From Cinnamomum chago (Eukaryota > Streptophyta > Magnoliopsida > Laurales > Lauraceae), in NCBI GenBank assembly GCA_038049695.1, contig CP142461.1, positions 41,076,001 to 41,140,000 on the forward strand: a stretch of DNA of 64,000 bases, in the 5' to 3' direction. This document shows, one piece after another, positions 21,724 to 33,752 of the stretch (position 1 is the first letter of the stretch; each line of letters starts with the position of its first letter). The position numbers and the translations under genes were made by a program. The notes under the pieces are model-generated. The model did no database searches, had not been told where the DNA came from, and saw only the letters and a program-made list of their open reading frames with translations.

Positions 21724-23880
21724 ATGGGGGCTTTCAGTCACTGGATAGACTCCCCTGTGGCCCTGGCACAGCTCAGGGCCAAGTTCATGATCCCGGAGGA
21801 CATTCGGATAAAGGCCTCCGAAAGGTCTTCCGGTTATGACTTTAGCAACGGCTGGATGCCGTTCCCTTTAGTCGCCATCATCGAAGGAGGAATTAGGTTC
21901 CCCCTTCATCCTCTTCTTAGGTCCTGCCTCCGAGCATGGAACCTCTGCCCCTGCCAACTGATGCCCAACGGCTTCAAGATCGTCATGGGTGTCGCCGAAC
22001 TGAACAGGGTCCTAGGGATCGACCTCGGCGTCCATGATATTGAGGACGTCTATGACCTCTGCAAAACCCGAGACGGCAACACGTATTATCTCCGAGTCAA
22101 AGCCAGGTGTTCGCCCCTCATCACGGCCCTGGAGGACTCGAATAAATACGCCGGAGATGACCGACTGTTCGTCTCTGGCAACTGGGAGTTCAGGGAGACC
22201 GAATCCGAGACCGCAAGGAGGGTCCAAATCCCAAGATTCTTCGGCACACCACCGAGTAACGCCCTATCCTTTCCACCGGGTTTCGGATTTCTGGCTTGCA
22301 TTTCGGTCAGCTCTTATTCTAATTCTTTTCTTTTCTTCTGCAGGCCTTCAACAGCGAAAGCGGGGCGCCCACCTAAACCGTTGGCGGAGGAACAAGGCCT
22401 GGCTGGATAAGATCTACCAGTACCGAGGCCACTACAACAGGGCTGCCTTCTCCCTACTAGGGTACGAGCCGAAGTACGCGTCATACACGCGGAAGTCAGG
22501 CCGCCCCGGAGAGATTGTCCTCGCCGTAGCCGAAAACGCGAGCAGGGTCGCCTTGGGCGCTGAGGCTTCCACCTCGGCCGTCGCAGCCGAAAGCGATCCC
22601 ATCAGGGAGATCGAAAACTACTCTTCCGACACCGAAGAAATGGAGAGGCGCAGGCCTGCTTTCCAGCTGCTGAACCTGGAGGACGCGGTGTTCGGCGGGC
22701 AGCTGGCAGCCCCCGATGCTAGTCCACTCCCCGTTTCTGCCGCCCCTTCTCGGCCCGAGGTCCAGCCCGCTGCAAACGCGGAGCGGGAGAGGCCCAGGAA
22801 GAGGGCAAGGGGGAAGGACCTTGTCCGCGAGGACGGGCCGAGGTCCACCGGGGCCGCGAGGCAGAGGGCCGCGGAGGAACCGGCTCAAGAACAGCCCTTG
22901 GTGGAGCAGCGTAGCTCGCCGCTTGTGACCACTCCGGCCGAGCCGGAGGCCTTCAGGCCGGAGCTTGAGCTGAGGCCGGGGAGGCCACTGAACGTTGAAG
23001 ACCGGCTGATTGGCAACTCAGCCGTGGTCGCGGCCCTCACCCGGGCCTGTGCGCTTCCGAAAGACATGGAGGCGCACCGCGCAACTGACAGTCCCTAGCT
23101 ACTCATGAAGACAATACAGCACTCCATCTCGGTAAGTGTCGAGTTTCTCCTAACTGCAACACTGACTTTTCCACGTAATACTAATTCACACGACTGTCTT
23201 TTTGCAGGCCGTTCAGAGACTTCACGTGATACTGAACCGAGTCATTGAGGAAGATGATCGGCGCGGCCGTCTGGTGGAGGCGAAGGAGAAAGCCGAGGCC
23301 GACCTCAGGACAAGAAGTGAAGAGCTGAAGGAGGTGGTGGCCCAAAAGGCCGAGCTCGACGCTCAGGCCGAACTGATGGTGAGCGAGCTTTGCACAGTCA
23401 AATCGGAGAACTACGAATTGCAAGGCAAGCTCCTCACCGAAGAGAAAAGAGCGGCGGGGCTAGCGGCCGACCTTGATGGAGAGAAGCAGGCAAGGGAAGA
23501 ACTTCAAGCGTCATTCCAAGCCGAGATCGACGCTGCCTTCTTGGATGGGGTTACAGATGCGGGTCGGAGCTATACTGCCCAAGTTAAGAAGCTGAGCTCC
23601 AAGCTATTCCAGCTCGGCTATCGAGCTGGACTCAAGGAGATGGGGGCAAAAGAAGATCATCCACTCTACCAGGACCCCCCCCCCCGAGCTCGAGCCAGCT
23701 GCACCCGTGCCCCAGGAGCCCGCCGAGACTCCCGCGCCGCTGCCTTCAGAATCTCCTACTGAGACCCCTGCGCCTCCTCCACCCGAGGTTCCGTCTGAGA
23801 CGTCGGCTTCTCCCGGAGCTGCGCAGGCTGGTGATGCTGCAGTGAGCATCGAAGACGCCGAAGCCGGGCCATCTTCTTGA
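21724..23880 (+). pseudogene. E1 antisense additional gene (gypsy-associated Transposase_28-like protein)
   Basis: Three exons (21724-22255, 22344-23131, 23208-23880) run opposite to gag-pol. Exon 1 has a conserved N-terminal domain (FSNGWMPFPLVAII, HPLLRSCLRAW, LMPNGFKIVMGVAELNRVLG). Exon 2 starts LNRWRRNKAWLDKIY, then becomes a low-complexity Ser/Pro/Glu-rich region. Exon 3 is a long coiled coil with a Pro-rich tail. This matches proteins annotated in plants as putative gypsy-type transposon protein (Pfam PF04195); from memory, not searched. Introns have GT-AG ends in phases 1 and 0, the same as in E2. Lesions are a TAG at 23096-23098 and a frame change in the C-run near 23680. Function is unknown. 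Confidence 0.8.
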
Positions 23881-24223
23881 TTTCCGTTTCTGTTTTCTTT
23901 CATATGAAAAATGTAATCTTCTTTTGTTTCTTTTTGTTTTGGCAGTGGTGTAACTGGACCTTTGTAAATTTTATCAATGAAATTCCTTCGTTTCTCAAAT
24001 GAAGTTTGTCTCTTTTGAATTCCATTTTGTTTGTGGCTTGCTACTTGCATGGGAATGTGCGTCTCTGCTTCTTTGCCCTTTCTTCTCTTTTTTCTTGTTT
24101 GTACTTTTCACGTGTGCGGGTTCGGTAGAGGTAGACCGACTGGATTAGGGCATGCCATTGGCACTAGTTCCTTGCTGAGCTCACTCATCTCGGCAGCATA
24201 GCCGTTATGCCAAGCGGAAATTG

Positions 24224-24571
24224 TGCCATTTCGGCTTTACGCCTAGGTGGCTGGGTGCCAACCTTAGACGATCTCACCGTTGGCCATTTCGGCTGCATGT
24301 CCAGGTGGCTGGGTGCCAACCTTAAACGGTCTCACCGTTGGCCATTTCGGCTGCGCGTCCAGGTGGCTGGGTGCCAACCTTAGACGGTCTCACGGTTGGC
24401 CATTTCGGCTGCACGTCTAGGTGGCTGGGTGCCAACCTTAGACGGTCTCACCGTTGGCCATTTCGGCTGCACGTCTAGGTGGCTGGGTGCCAACCTTAGA
24501 CGGTCTCACCGTTGGCCATTTCGGCTGCACGTCTAGGTGGCTGGGTGCCAACCTTAGACGGTCTCACCGTT
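24224..24571. repeat. 58-bp tandem repeat array, about 6 copies
   Basis: The unit starts GGCCATTTCGGCTGCACGTC and includes GGTGGCTGGGTGCCAACC; starts at 24282, 24340, 24398, 24456 and 24514 are exactly 58 bp apart. It lies between the end of pol and the end of the antisense gene. Such arrays in the 3' untranslated region are known from Tat/Ogre elements. Confidence 0.95.
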
Positions 24572-24666
24572 CGCATCGCTGCTAGATTGCCAGCGACCAC
24601 CAGATTTCCTTAAATTCAGGACGAGTGTAGTTCCATTAATCTCAAAAGTATTGTACAAGTACAAAT

Positions 24667-27600
24667 TTAAAAATAGAATTTCTTGAGGTGTGATACATTC
24701 CATGGTCTCGGTAGTCGTTTTCTGCCATATCTTCGAGTCTGTAAGCTGACTGTCCGACAATAGAAGTCACTTTGAACGGTCCATGCCAATTCGGCGCCAG
24801 CTTGCCCTGATTCGGGTCCTTGTCCCTCGGGAGTGTCTTCTTAAGGACCAGCTCTCCCACTGAGAATTTCCTCTCCCTAACCCTCTGATTGTAGCCTCTG
24901 GCCAGTTGCCGCTGATAGGCTGTAAGCCAAACTGCGGCTGCTTCTCTTCGCTCATCGGCCAGGTCCAGTTCCACAGCTAGATGGGTCTCATTTCGGCCCT
25001 GGTCGAAGAGTTCGGACCTTAGAGTCGGGAGGCCAATTTCTAAGGGAATGACGGCCTCCATTCCGTAGGCTAGGGAAAAAGGTGTTGCCGAAGTGGACTG
25101 CCTTGGGGTCGTTCGGTAGGCCCATAGGACACTCGGGAGCTCTTCTACCCATCTCCCTTTGGCTCTGTCAAGCCGTTTCTTCAGCCCGTCGAGCACCACT
25201 TTATTGGAAATTTCCGCCTGACCATTACTCTGCGGGTAGGCCGGGGTGGAGTAGCGATTGCGGATGCCGTGCTCCTGGCAGAAGCTTCTGAAGAGGTTGG
25301 AGTCGAACTGAGTCCCGTTGTCCGAGATCAATATTCTGGGGATGCCGAACCTTGTGACGATGTTTTTCCAGACGAAATTTTTGGAGTCCTGCTCCGTGAT
25401 GGAGGACAACGGCTCCGCTTCGATCGATTTGGTGAAGTAATCCGTGGCTACTATCAGCCATCTTTTATTTCCAGGAGTTCGGTGGAGAGGTCCCACTATG
25501 TCGAGCCCCCACTGGGCGAATGGCTAAGGGCTTGAAAGCGGACTGAGGTCCTGTGCTGGCTGATGGAGAGAGTGAGAATATTTCTGACACTTCTCGCACT
25601 TCTTCGCGTACACCTGCGCATCCTTCTGCATATATGGCCACCAGTAACCCTGGCTGATAGCCCGGTAAGCCAGTGACCTTCCTCCGATATGGCTTCCGCA
25701 GATCCCTTCATGTATTTCAAAGAGAAGATCTTCGACTTTGCTTGGGTGCACACACTGGAGGTATGGGCCCGAGAACGACTTCCTGTAGAGCTTGACTTCG
25801 GGAGACAGCCAGAACCGTGCTGATTTCAGTCTGATTCGATGGGCTTCGCTGCTGTCTTCAGGTAGCTTGTCGTCCTTGAGGTAGGCGATGATGGGGTCCA
25901 TCCAACTCGGGCAGAGATCAATACACGACACTTCCCGAGGTGGATGGAGCTCGATGCTGGGTGCGGCCAAGGATTCTACTTCGATGGTTCTCTTTCTTCC
26001 TGCTTCGACAGCGCTGGCCAAATTTGCAAGAGCATCTGCATGGGAGTTTGCCTCTCTGCCTATCTGTTTGATTTCGGCCATCTGGAACTGGGAGAGAAGC
26101 TTTTTTGCCAGAGCTAAATACGCAGCCATCCGGTCGTCGCGAGCTTGATAGTCTCCAGTCAGCTGGTTTGCCACCAGCTGTGAATCACTGAAGACCACCA
26201 GCTGTTGAGCTCCGAGGATTTTGGCGCTGTTGAGTCCTGCTAAAAGGGCTTCGTACTCAGCTTCGTTGTTCGAAGCCTTGAAATCCAGGGTCAGAGCCTG
26301 CTCGATGACCAGTCCTTCTGGCGATTGGAGGACAACTCCAGCTCCGGCTCTTCTCGAGGTGGAAGATCCATCGACGAAGACTTTCCAAACTGGGGCGATG
26401 GCTTGGCATTGTGATTGTTCAGAGCCCGTGGGATCCTCATGCTCCCTGCCCCCCAGTTCGGTGCCGAGCTGGGTTAGTGCCGAACTTGAATCGAACTCGG
26501 CAAGGAAATCCGCCAAAACCTGAGCCTTGATCGCTGTCCTGGGCTGATACTGAATTTCATACTGCCCCAGTTCGACAGCTCATCTTGAAATTCTTCCTGA
26601 AAAGTCAGCTTTTCTGAAAACAGACTTAAGTGGATGTTCCGTAACAACCACTATGGTATGTGTTTGAAAGTAATGAGAGAGCTTCCGCGAGGCACTGACG
26701 AGTGCCAGCGCGAGCTTCTCTAGAGGCAAATATCTGGTCTCGGCATCAATCAAGGTCTTGCTCGTATAATAGATGGGTTTTTGGACCCTATCCTCTTCTC
26801 GGAGGAGGACCGAGCTCACTGCATGATCCGAGACCGCCAGGTATAAATACAAAAACTCTCCGTGGACCGGAGTTGACAGTAGAGGGGGTGAAGAAAGGTA
26901 GGCCTTAAGCTCCTGCAACGCCTGGTCGCAGTCTGGAGTCCATTGAAATTTAAAATTCTTTCTAAGAAGTTGAAAGAAAGGCCGGCACTTATCTGAGGAT
27001 CTGCTGATGAACCGATTCAGTGCGGCTGCCATTCCAGTTAGCTTTTGGACTTTCTTAGCCGAGGTGGGGCTCTGCACTCTGAGGATAGCCGAGATCTGAT
27101 CTGGATTCGCCTCTATCCCTCTGCGTGTGACCAAGCTTCCCAAGAATTTGCCGGAACCGACACCAAAGGCGCACTTGGAGGCGTTGAGCTTGAGCTTGAA
27201 CCTCTTCAAAGTGGCGAAGACTCCAGCTAGGTCTGCCAAATGGGTATGGGTTTGCTTGGACTTGACCACCATGTCGTCGATGTAACCTTCAACAGTCTTG
27301 CCGAGCTGATTGTGGAACATCTTGGTGACGAGTCGCTGGTAGGTGGCTCCTGCATTCTTCAACCCAAACGGCATCACCTTATAACAATAAGTCCCTCTGG
27401 GTGTGATAAAAGTTGTCTTCTCTTCATCCGGCCCATACAGTGGAATCTGGTGGTAGCCGCGATATGCATCGAGGAAGCTCATCCTGTCGTGCCCGGCCGT
27501 GGCGTCAATCATCTGGTCGATCTTGGGTAGGGGAAAGCTGTCCTTCGGACAAGCCTTGTTGAGGTCGGTAAAGTCGACGCACACCCTCCACTTGCCAGTC

Positions 27601-30516
27601 TTCTTTCTGACGACCACAGTATTGGCTAGCCAGGTCGGATACTGGACCTCTCTGATGGCGCCGGCCTCGAGCAGTTTATCCACCTCTTCGATCACGGCCT
27701 CGGTTTGTGGCACTCCAGTCCTGCGAGCTTTCTGCATCACAGGTTTATGATTAGGGTCTACGTTCAATTTATGGCATATTACCTCAGGGTCGATGCCAGA
27801 CATCTCTTGAGGCGTCCAGGCGAAGGCTTCTTGGTTCTGCACCAGGAACTGGACCAGCTCGGTCTTTTCTGGCTCCTCAAGCTGACTGCCGAGCAGGAAG
27901 AACCGCTCCGGATCTTGTGAGTCAATCCTTATCTCGGCGAGGTCCTCCACGCTCTTACTCTCTGGGTCTTGGCCGACCTCGGCTAGCTTCTTCTCCAGCC
28001 TCTTCTCCATCTCGGCCATGTTGACCTCCTTGGGCTCCCGTTCTCCTGATACTACAGCTGTCAGGCATTGCTTGGCTGCCTGCTGATCTCCTCTGACAGT
28101 GACGATTTCAACTCTGTCATTCTTTCCTTCCCAAGGAAATTTCAACTTCTGGTGGAGAGTGGAAGGGACTGCCTCCAGGCTAGGAAGCCAAGACCTGCCC
28201 ACTATAACATTGTAAGGTGAGGGTGCGTCAATCACCATGAAGGTTGTCTCAACAGACGCGCCGCAGGCCTCGACCTTGAACGTCACCTTTCCCTTGGGGT
28301 ACACCGGTTTGGCGCTGAAGCCAATGAGGGGAATTCGGGCCTCCTGCAGATCCTTATCCGTCAGCCCCATCCTCCGGAAGCTATCGAAATAGAGGACCTC
28401 GGATGAACTACCGGGGTCAACGAGGACCTTCTTCACAGTGCAATTCTTCATGCCTTGCTTAGAGCAATCGAACTTCAGGGTGACGATCAGCGGGTCGTTG
28501 TGGGGAAGCTGTACCCCTTCCAGGTCTGCATCCGTGAACCTGATTTCGGGCCGCTCCCTCCTGGCCCTTTTTGGAGCTGAACCGAGCTCGGCAGCCATAA
28601 CCTGCTTACTGTGAGAAGCTTGCCTGGCCTCGGCACGAGCTCGGCTACTCCCCTTTGGCGGGGGAGCTAAATGGATGACGTTGATGATCTTCTCTGACCC
28701 GTCGCTGTCAGGGCCCCTCTTATCTTGGCATGGAGCTCGAGTGTCGGCTCTGGTGTCTGCCTTGACGAATTCCTGCAGGTGTCCCTCTTGGACGAGCTTC
28801 TCTAAATGCGACCGCAGTATCCTGCATTCTTCGGTCTTGTGGCCGCCCTCCTTGTGGTATGCACAAAACCTCGTCTGGTCTCGGGTGGACGGGTCACCCT
28901 TCATAGGCTCTGGCCAGCTGAAGTACGGCCGAGACTTAATCTTGTACATGATCCGGTGGATAGGCTCCTTGAAGATCGTGTTAACTGCCCGATACGCATC
29001 TTCGGACACCCTGGGCCTTTTGCCTCTCGCCGAGGTAAACGCCTGAGCCCTTGCTGAGCTAGCTGACGCCCGGCGTCTCTGTGAATCATCTCTTCGGGGC
29101 TCGTCTCTTCGGGACGGTCCCTTTTCTTCCTTGGAAAGCCTTTCATTTCGGTTCTTCTGCGTGGCCCCATGGTTTTCCCGAGCTCGGAGCTGGTCGTCCT
29201 CCTGGGCAATGTAGCGGTTGACGGTGGACATGAGCGCTGTTATGGAGGATACCAGGTTCCTGGCTAAATCTTTACGAAGGTCACTGTCTGGCAGCAAGGC
29301 GTTCCGAAATGTGAAGACGGCCACTTCGTCCTTGGAGTCTTCAATCTGGCTGTAGACTGTCCAGAATCGCTTCGCGAACTGGGTGACGTTTTCTCCCTGC
29401 TTCATCTTCAAGGCCATGATATCCGCATCTGTCTTCGGCAGGGCTCGGTAGGCCTGGAACTTCCTCATAAAGGACTGCTGGAGCTGCTGCCAACTCGAAA
29501 CGGACCCCTCCGGGAGCGCACAGAACCACTTCAGGGGGAGGTCACCCAAACTGGAGGAGAAGACTCGACAGTTCAGATGACCCTCATCTCCCCAGACAGA
29601 CATCCTCTGGGAGAAGTGCCTGAGATGTGTAGCTGGATCCGAGGTCCCGTCATAAGTGACGAACCTCGGGACGGTAAACTTCTTTGGCAGGGGATACTTT
29701 CTGATATCGCGAGAGAAAGGAGACGCGCCGAGATCAATGGAGTCGTAACAAACGTCCTTTTGGTCTCGGCCGAAACCAGCTACCTCCAGATTACGCTGGA
29801 CCGTTTCCCTTATGCGCGCGTCCAGCCACTCCTGATCATGATACCTGCTCTCCGGAATGGTTTCTGACGCCTTCCTCGAGTAGCTATGACTGGCGCTCGA
29901 GCCTTCGTCTCGAGTTCGGTCGCGCCTTTTCTTATTCAAATGGTCCCTCAAATCCTTCTCGAGGGAATCGGGGCGCCTGCTACGAGACACCCTCCTCTCG
30001 TGCTGTCGCTGTGAGCGCTGTTGTCGCGATCGCTGCTGCTGCCGTGACTGCTGATGGGACTGTTGCCGGAGCCCTGCTGAACCCGTAGCTCTTTCCAGCT
30101 GCTGCTGGAGCTGGAGGATCAGAGCGTCTCTCTCCTTGATGGCCTCATTCTGTGCTCTAATCTCTTAGAGGGTGGAGTCGAAGTCATCACTAGGATTATA
30201 CTCCTCATCCTCGGCGTCCTCAGCATCCTCTATCTGGTCAGAAGGACGTGGTCCGTCGCCCACTGGAGACTTGCTCCGCTGATCTCGTCCCGTCAGGAGG
30301 CCTCCTGTAGGTTGCTGCTGAGAGTTTTTCCTCCGGAGAGCAGACTCCAAGCGAGGATCACGCTCCTGAATGTTGATTCGGACGAGGCCACGCTCGACGT
30401 CATCCTCTACTACTGGTTCCTTCCCGGACCTCTTTTTAGCAGGGAGGAGGTCGGAGGACGGTCCTGCACGCCTTGTCTTGGATGTTTCTCCGCCTTTCGC
30501 AGCTCTCCTCGTCATG
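24667..30516 (-). pseudogene. E1 gag-pol polyprotein, few lesions
   Basis: Starting at ATG 30514-30516, one frame runs through gag (retrotransposon gag domain near 29650-29300; zinc-knuckle-like CAYHKEGGHKTEEC near 28830-28870), aspartic protease (VLVDPGSSSEVLY near 28405-28435), reverse transcriptase (FLDAYRGYHQIP; active site YIDDMVVKS near 27270-27290), RNase H (PIYYTSKTL near 26790), a second archaeal-type RNase H (VFVDGSS near 26370, SDSQLV, HADALANLAS) and integrase (zinc motif near 25575-25690, SDNGTQFDS near 25305-25325, SNGQAEI). Stops are TAA 30165-30167, TGA 26580-26582 (for Trp) and TAG 25524-25526 (for Trp). A frame change near 24705 precedes the conserved end at 24667. No separate env is seen. 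Confidence 0.9.
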
Positions 30517-30542
30517 GTGAATGGGAAGATTGCAGAAATCGT

Positions 30543-30562
30543 TTCCCACAGACGGCGCCAAT
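30543..30562 (-). other. E1 primer-binding-like site
   Basis: On the minus strand, TTGGCGCCGTCTGTGGGAA directly follows the 5' LTR. The same sequence follows the LTR tails at 33698 (E2) and 55965 (E3). The position fits a tRNA primer-binding site; I cannot name the tRNA with certainty. Confidence 0.7.
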
Positions 30563-31247
30563 TGTAAGTGCAGAAAAATATACTCACAAGATTAGGATGC
30601 CACCAGGGACTTACTCAAAGAATCGGATGAGGAGCTGCGTGTCTGGCTAGTGTCTGGTGAACCTAAAAGGGAAGAAGAGAACGGTCAAAGGACCCTGGCT
30701 GGGGCAGCGCAGGGCTCTCCGACGCTTAAGTTAGCAGTGATCGGAGAAGAAGCAGGATGAAGAGAGGTCTAGGTTGCAGGTAAGAGAGTGCATACCTTAC
30801 TCTTGGCTGTTCCCTGCCTTATATGGGGAATGGTTTTGGCGCCTGTGCCAGTGGGCCTCATGATGCGACTAGGGTCTCATCAGCCCACATAGTCATTAAT
30901 GAGGGTCCATCACAGCCCTCATTGCATTTAATGAGGGTCCGATCAGCCCACGCTGCATTTAATGCCAGTCACATTGGGCCTGATCTCGCCTTGATCTATT
31001 GGCGGCTGAGGTCCCGTCAAATCCCTTTCTTGGGCCCTGCCCTGATAGGGTTGTGGCCAACGGATGTGATCGCATGACTCCGTGTAGCCGAGACCAAATA
31101 GGGTGGCATGGCCGAACTGATGTCCGCTTTCTCATTACCAGCAGGTAGTGCCGAAACCGAAATAGTGTAGGCTCTATATCCGAGGCCGATATGGACATGC
31201 TTTGCCGAAACCGAACGGGGTTTGGTTTATGGGATGGTCCCCACACA
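30563..31247 (-). repeat. E1 5' LTR
   Basis: 685 bp, partner of 20397-21080, with the same ends and about six differences including one single-base indel. Confidence 0.95.
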
Positions 31248-31332
31248 AGCACCATCATCAACCGCATCTCCATCCCTGCTAGAGATTTCCGGATCCTTGG
31301 CCCTGTCTTCTCTCCTTCTTCTGGCATTACTC

Positions 31333-31982
31333 GTATGTGTTCTTCTTTAATATGCCATTCAATTTTGGTTTTTTTTTTTAAATGGTTTTTGTTTGTTCTG
31401 AATCTTTGTGGGGTTGAAGAAATTTGAATTCTAATCAGTATTTCGAGGAAAATAGAGATCGATTGAGATTTGTTTGTAATGTTATTAGGTCCAGAGCCGA
31501 TAAAAATGTACCCAAAAATTGGGATAACCCAATATTATGGCTACATATGTTGGGACTGATCCATATCCCATCAGCGCCAGAAATGCTCGCAGTATCGATT
31601 TCTGCTGCTAGGATCACAAGTAGGGAGGAAATGGTTCTGAATCAATTTCATCTTCATTAGGATTCTAAAGAAATCATACACATGTTTATTGGCGGGGTAT
31701 ATGCATCTGTTCCCCTGTACCAATTGTTACACTTCCTATTGAGCATACCCATAACAGACCCTTCTTTCTTATTTCTGACTGCTGATTTTGTCTTGAGCGG
31801 GTGATGATGCACTTTTATGCCTTGGTTTCAGAATACATAGTGTTGGCCTGTGTGTAATTTTCCAATATTAAGAAATTAAGAATTAGTGGCAATAATTGAG
31901 ATGTAGCTAAACCCATCATCATTTTCAGGAGATTAAGCAGACAATGTGCTCTTCTAGATTTGGTTATAACTGAGATGTTATC
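31333..31982 (+). other. First-intron sequence of the transporter pseudogene
   Basis: This AT-rich stretch follows the GTATGT donor at 31333 and ends at the E2 target duplication TTATC (31978-31982). No gene is seen. Confidence 0.7.
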
Positions 31983-32653
31983 TATGTGGGGTCATTTCGT
32001 GATTATGGATTTGTGTGGGACCGCTCCTCAAATTCCAAGATTATCCCCGGTCTTGGTGTTGAGCCAGCTCGGTGGAAGCGCCAGTTCGGGGAAGCACGGA
32101 GTCTGTCTCGGTGGTCATGCCTGCGGGTGTCCACCCCGGTCTCGGTCCTAACTTGATCTCGGTCTCCTATCATTCAGCCATAAATGCAACCATAAATGCG
32201 CTGCCATGACGGTGGACGGCAGACTGACAAGTAGAGTGGGCGCTGGGCCTAGATAAGTGGTACGCCTTATCTTAGGGTCACATCTACAGGCATAGGGGAT
32301 GGCCGGACGGGACGTTCCCTTTTTACCTACCCCCACTCAGGAGAGAAAGTACATGCTGATGGGATTTTCATCTCTCCCTAAGAGTCCACTCCAACAAAAC
32401 TCCCACGTCTATATAGTGCATGGAGAAAAACGACAGGAGGTAAGCGATAAGCCTGACCCATACTTCTTCTTCCTGATTCTCCTCTCAGTTGCCAAGCTAA
32501 CTTAGCCATCGAAGTACCCTCGGCTACCCACAGCCAGGGGCTCTGACCTTTGTTTTTCTTTTCAGGTCACCGGAGGTTGATCCTTTCCCAGAATCATCAA
32601 ATTAAGAGGTTAATCCTCTCCAAAACCAAGTTCGTAATTTTTAGGCACTTACA
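31983..32653 (+). repeat. E2 5' LTR
   Basis: 671 bp matching 43606-44271. It begins TATGTGGGG where the 3' copy has TGTGTGGGG, so the first G is mutated, and ends CACTTACA. The LTR family is shared with E3. Confidence 0.93.
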
Positions 32654-32672
32654 GTTCGCGCCGTCTGTGAGA
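32654..32672 (+). other. E2 outer primer-binding-like site (mutated)
   Basis: TTCGCGCCGTCTGTGAGAA follows the 5' LTR. Compared with the TTGGCGCCGTCTGTGGGAA of the other elements it has two substitutions. Confidence 0.65.
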
Positions 32673-32904
32673 ATAATTTCACAATACCAAGACCGTACTC
32701 AGCTCCGGTAAGAGTACCAGTTTGGCACCTCGGCTCAACCCATCTCGCCCTAACGATACTAGGCGAAATTAAGGTTCCGGAGTCAGAATCGCGAACAGAA
32801 CCCCATTCTGGAAAGGAAACGGTGAGATCTTCAAAATCCAGTACTATGTAATGGACTTTTTGTTTTTAGGCCGAATTCCATCATTTAGGCATCGAAAAAG
32901 GCAC

Positions 32905-33170
32905 CTCGGCCAGACAACTCATCTCGGCCAGACTGCTCCTCGGCCAAACGGCTCATCTCGGCCAGACTGCTCCTCGGCCATCTCGGCCAGACTGCTCTTC
33001 TCGGCCATCTCAGCCAGACGGCTCATCTCGGCCAGACTGCTCCTCGGCCCATCTCGGCCAAACTCTTTCACTTCGGCCAGACAGCTCACCTCGGCCAGAG
33101 ACAGCTCACTTCGGCCAGATAACTCATCTCGGCCCAGTACTTCACCTCGGCCAAGTTCTCCATCTAGGCA
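32905..33170. repeat. CTCGGCCAGAC-type degenerate tandem repeat
   Basis: About two dozen irregular copies of (A/C)TC(G)GCC-A units (CTCATCTCGGCCAGACTGCT and variants) fill this stretch between the E2 leader and the inner LTR tail. TCGGCC-type words are also common in the LTRs of all three gypsy elements. Confidence 0.85.
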
Positions 33171-33214
33171 GCAGTGTCAGATGACAAGACAACCACGCTG
33201 CAGTACGAACTGAT

Positions 33215-33698
33215 AGATAGGACGGGCACCGAACAGTCACATCCACCAGGGATCGAGGTATGGGCAGATGGGACATCCCCTTTTTCACTTACCTCCACTA
33301 AGGAAGCTTCCGGTTGAACTTCTCCCCCTACATATACAGGCAAGAGGTAAACTCAACGGAGGTATGTGTTGAGGCTCATACATAATACAGGAAGGTTCAG
33401 ACACAGGGACCTCCCTTACTCTGAGCTCTCTCTTCTTCTCCACCTCACTTCACCCTTTGCTCAGTTCAGTGTCAGCACTAACTCAGGCGTCAGAGGGCCT
33501 TGCGCTGCCAGCAGCTAGGGTCCCTGACCGTTGCTTCTCCTCTCCTTTCAGGTTTCAGGCGTCTGATCCTTATCCCAAAAGCTTCCAACAGCTCCACAAA
33601 CCTCATCTGAGTCCCTTAAGCGGATAACCTCATATAGTCATTTGGATAAGTCCTCAAAGACCCCCTAAGCTAGTGAGTCAATATTTTTTGCACTTACA
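33215..33698 (+). repeat. Inner LTR fragment within E2
   Basis: The stretch looks like the 3' two-thirds of a second LTR: a promoter-like TACATATACAGG near 33331, pyrimidine-rich U5-like sequence and an end in GCACTTACA, followed at once by a primer-binding-like site (33699-33718). It is only distantly similar to the E2 LTRs. Its left end is not defined. Confidence 0.65.
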
Positions 33699-33718
33699 AT
33701 TGGCGCCGTCTGTGGGAA
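33699..33718 (+). other. Inner primer-binding-like site
   Basis: ATTGGCGCCGTCTGTGGGAA, the canonical form also seen in E1 and E3, stands between the inner LTR tail and gag. Confidence 0.7.
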
Positions 33719-33752
33719 CAGGATCTCTACCAAAACCAAACCTGCAAAAGCC

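Larger units (their letters stand above)
20397..31247 (-). mobile_element. E1: Ty3/gypsy Tat-type LTR retrotransposon
   Basis: A 10.85-kb element is read on the minus strand: 5' LTR 30563-31247, primer-binding-like site, gag-pol 30516-24667, tandem repeat 24224-24571, an antisense extra gene 21724-23880, polypurine tract and 3' LTR 20397-21080. The presence of a second (archaeal-type) RNase H before the integrase and of an additional gene after pol places it in the Tat group (Ogre/Retand/Grande relatives). The flanks are AGTAC (20392-20396) and AGCAC (31248-31252), a 5-bp target duplication with one mismatch. The LTRs differ at only about half a dozen positions, so the insertion is young. Confidence 0.93.

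Noticed and set aside
22496-22888. 130-codon minus-strand open frame
   Set aside because: It is the shadow of GC-rich coding DNA of the E1 antisense gene on the plus strand.
24224-24571. CRISPR-like regular repeats
   Set aside because: The units are direct tandem copies without unique spacers, in a plant retrotransposon.
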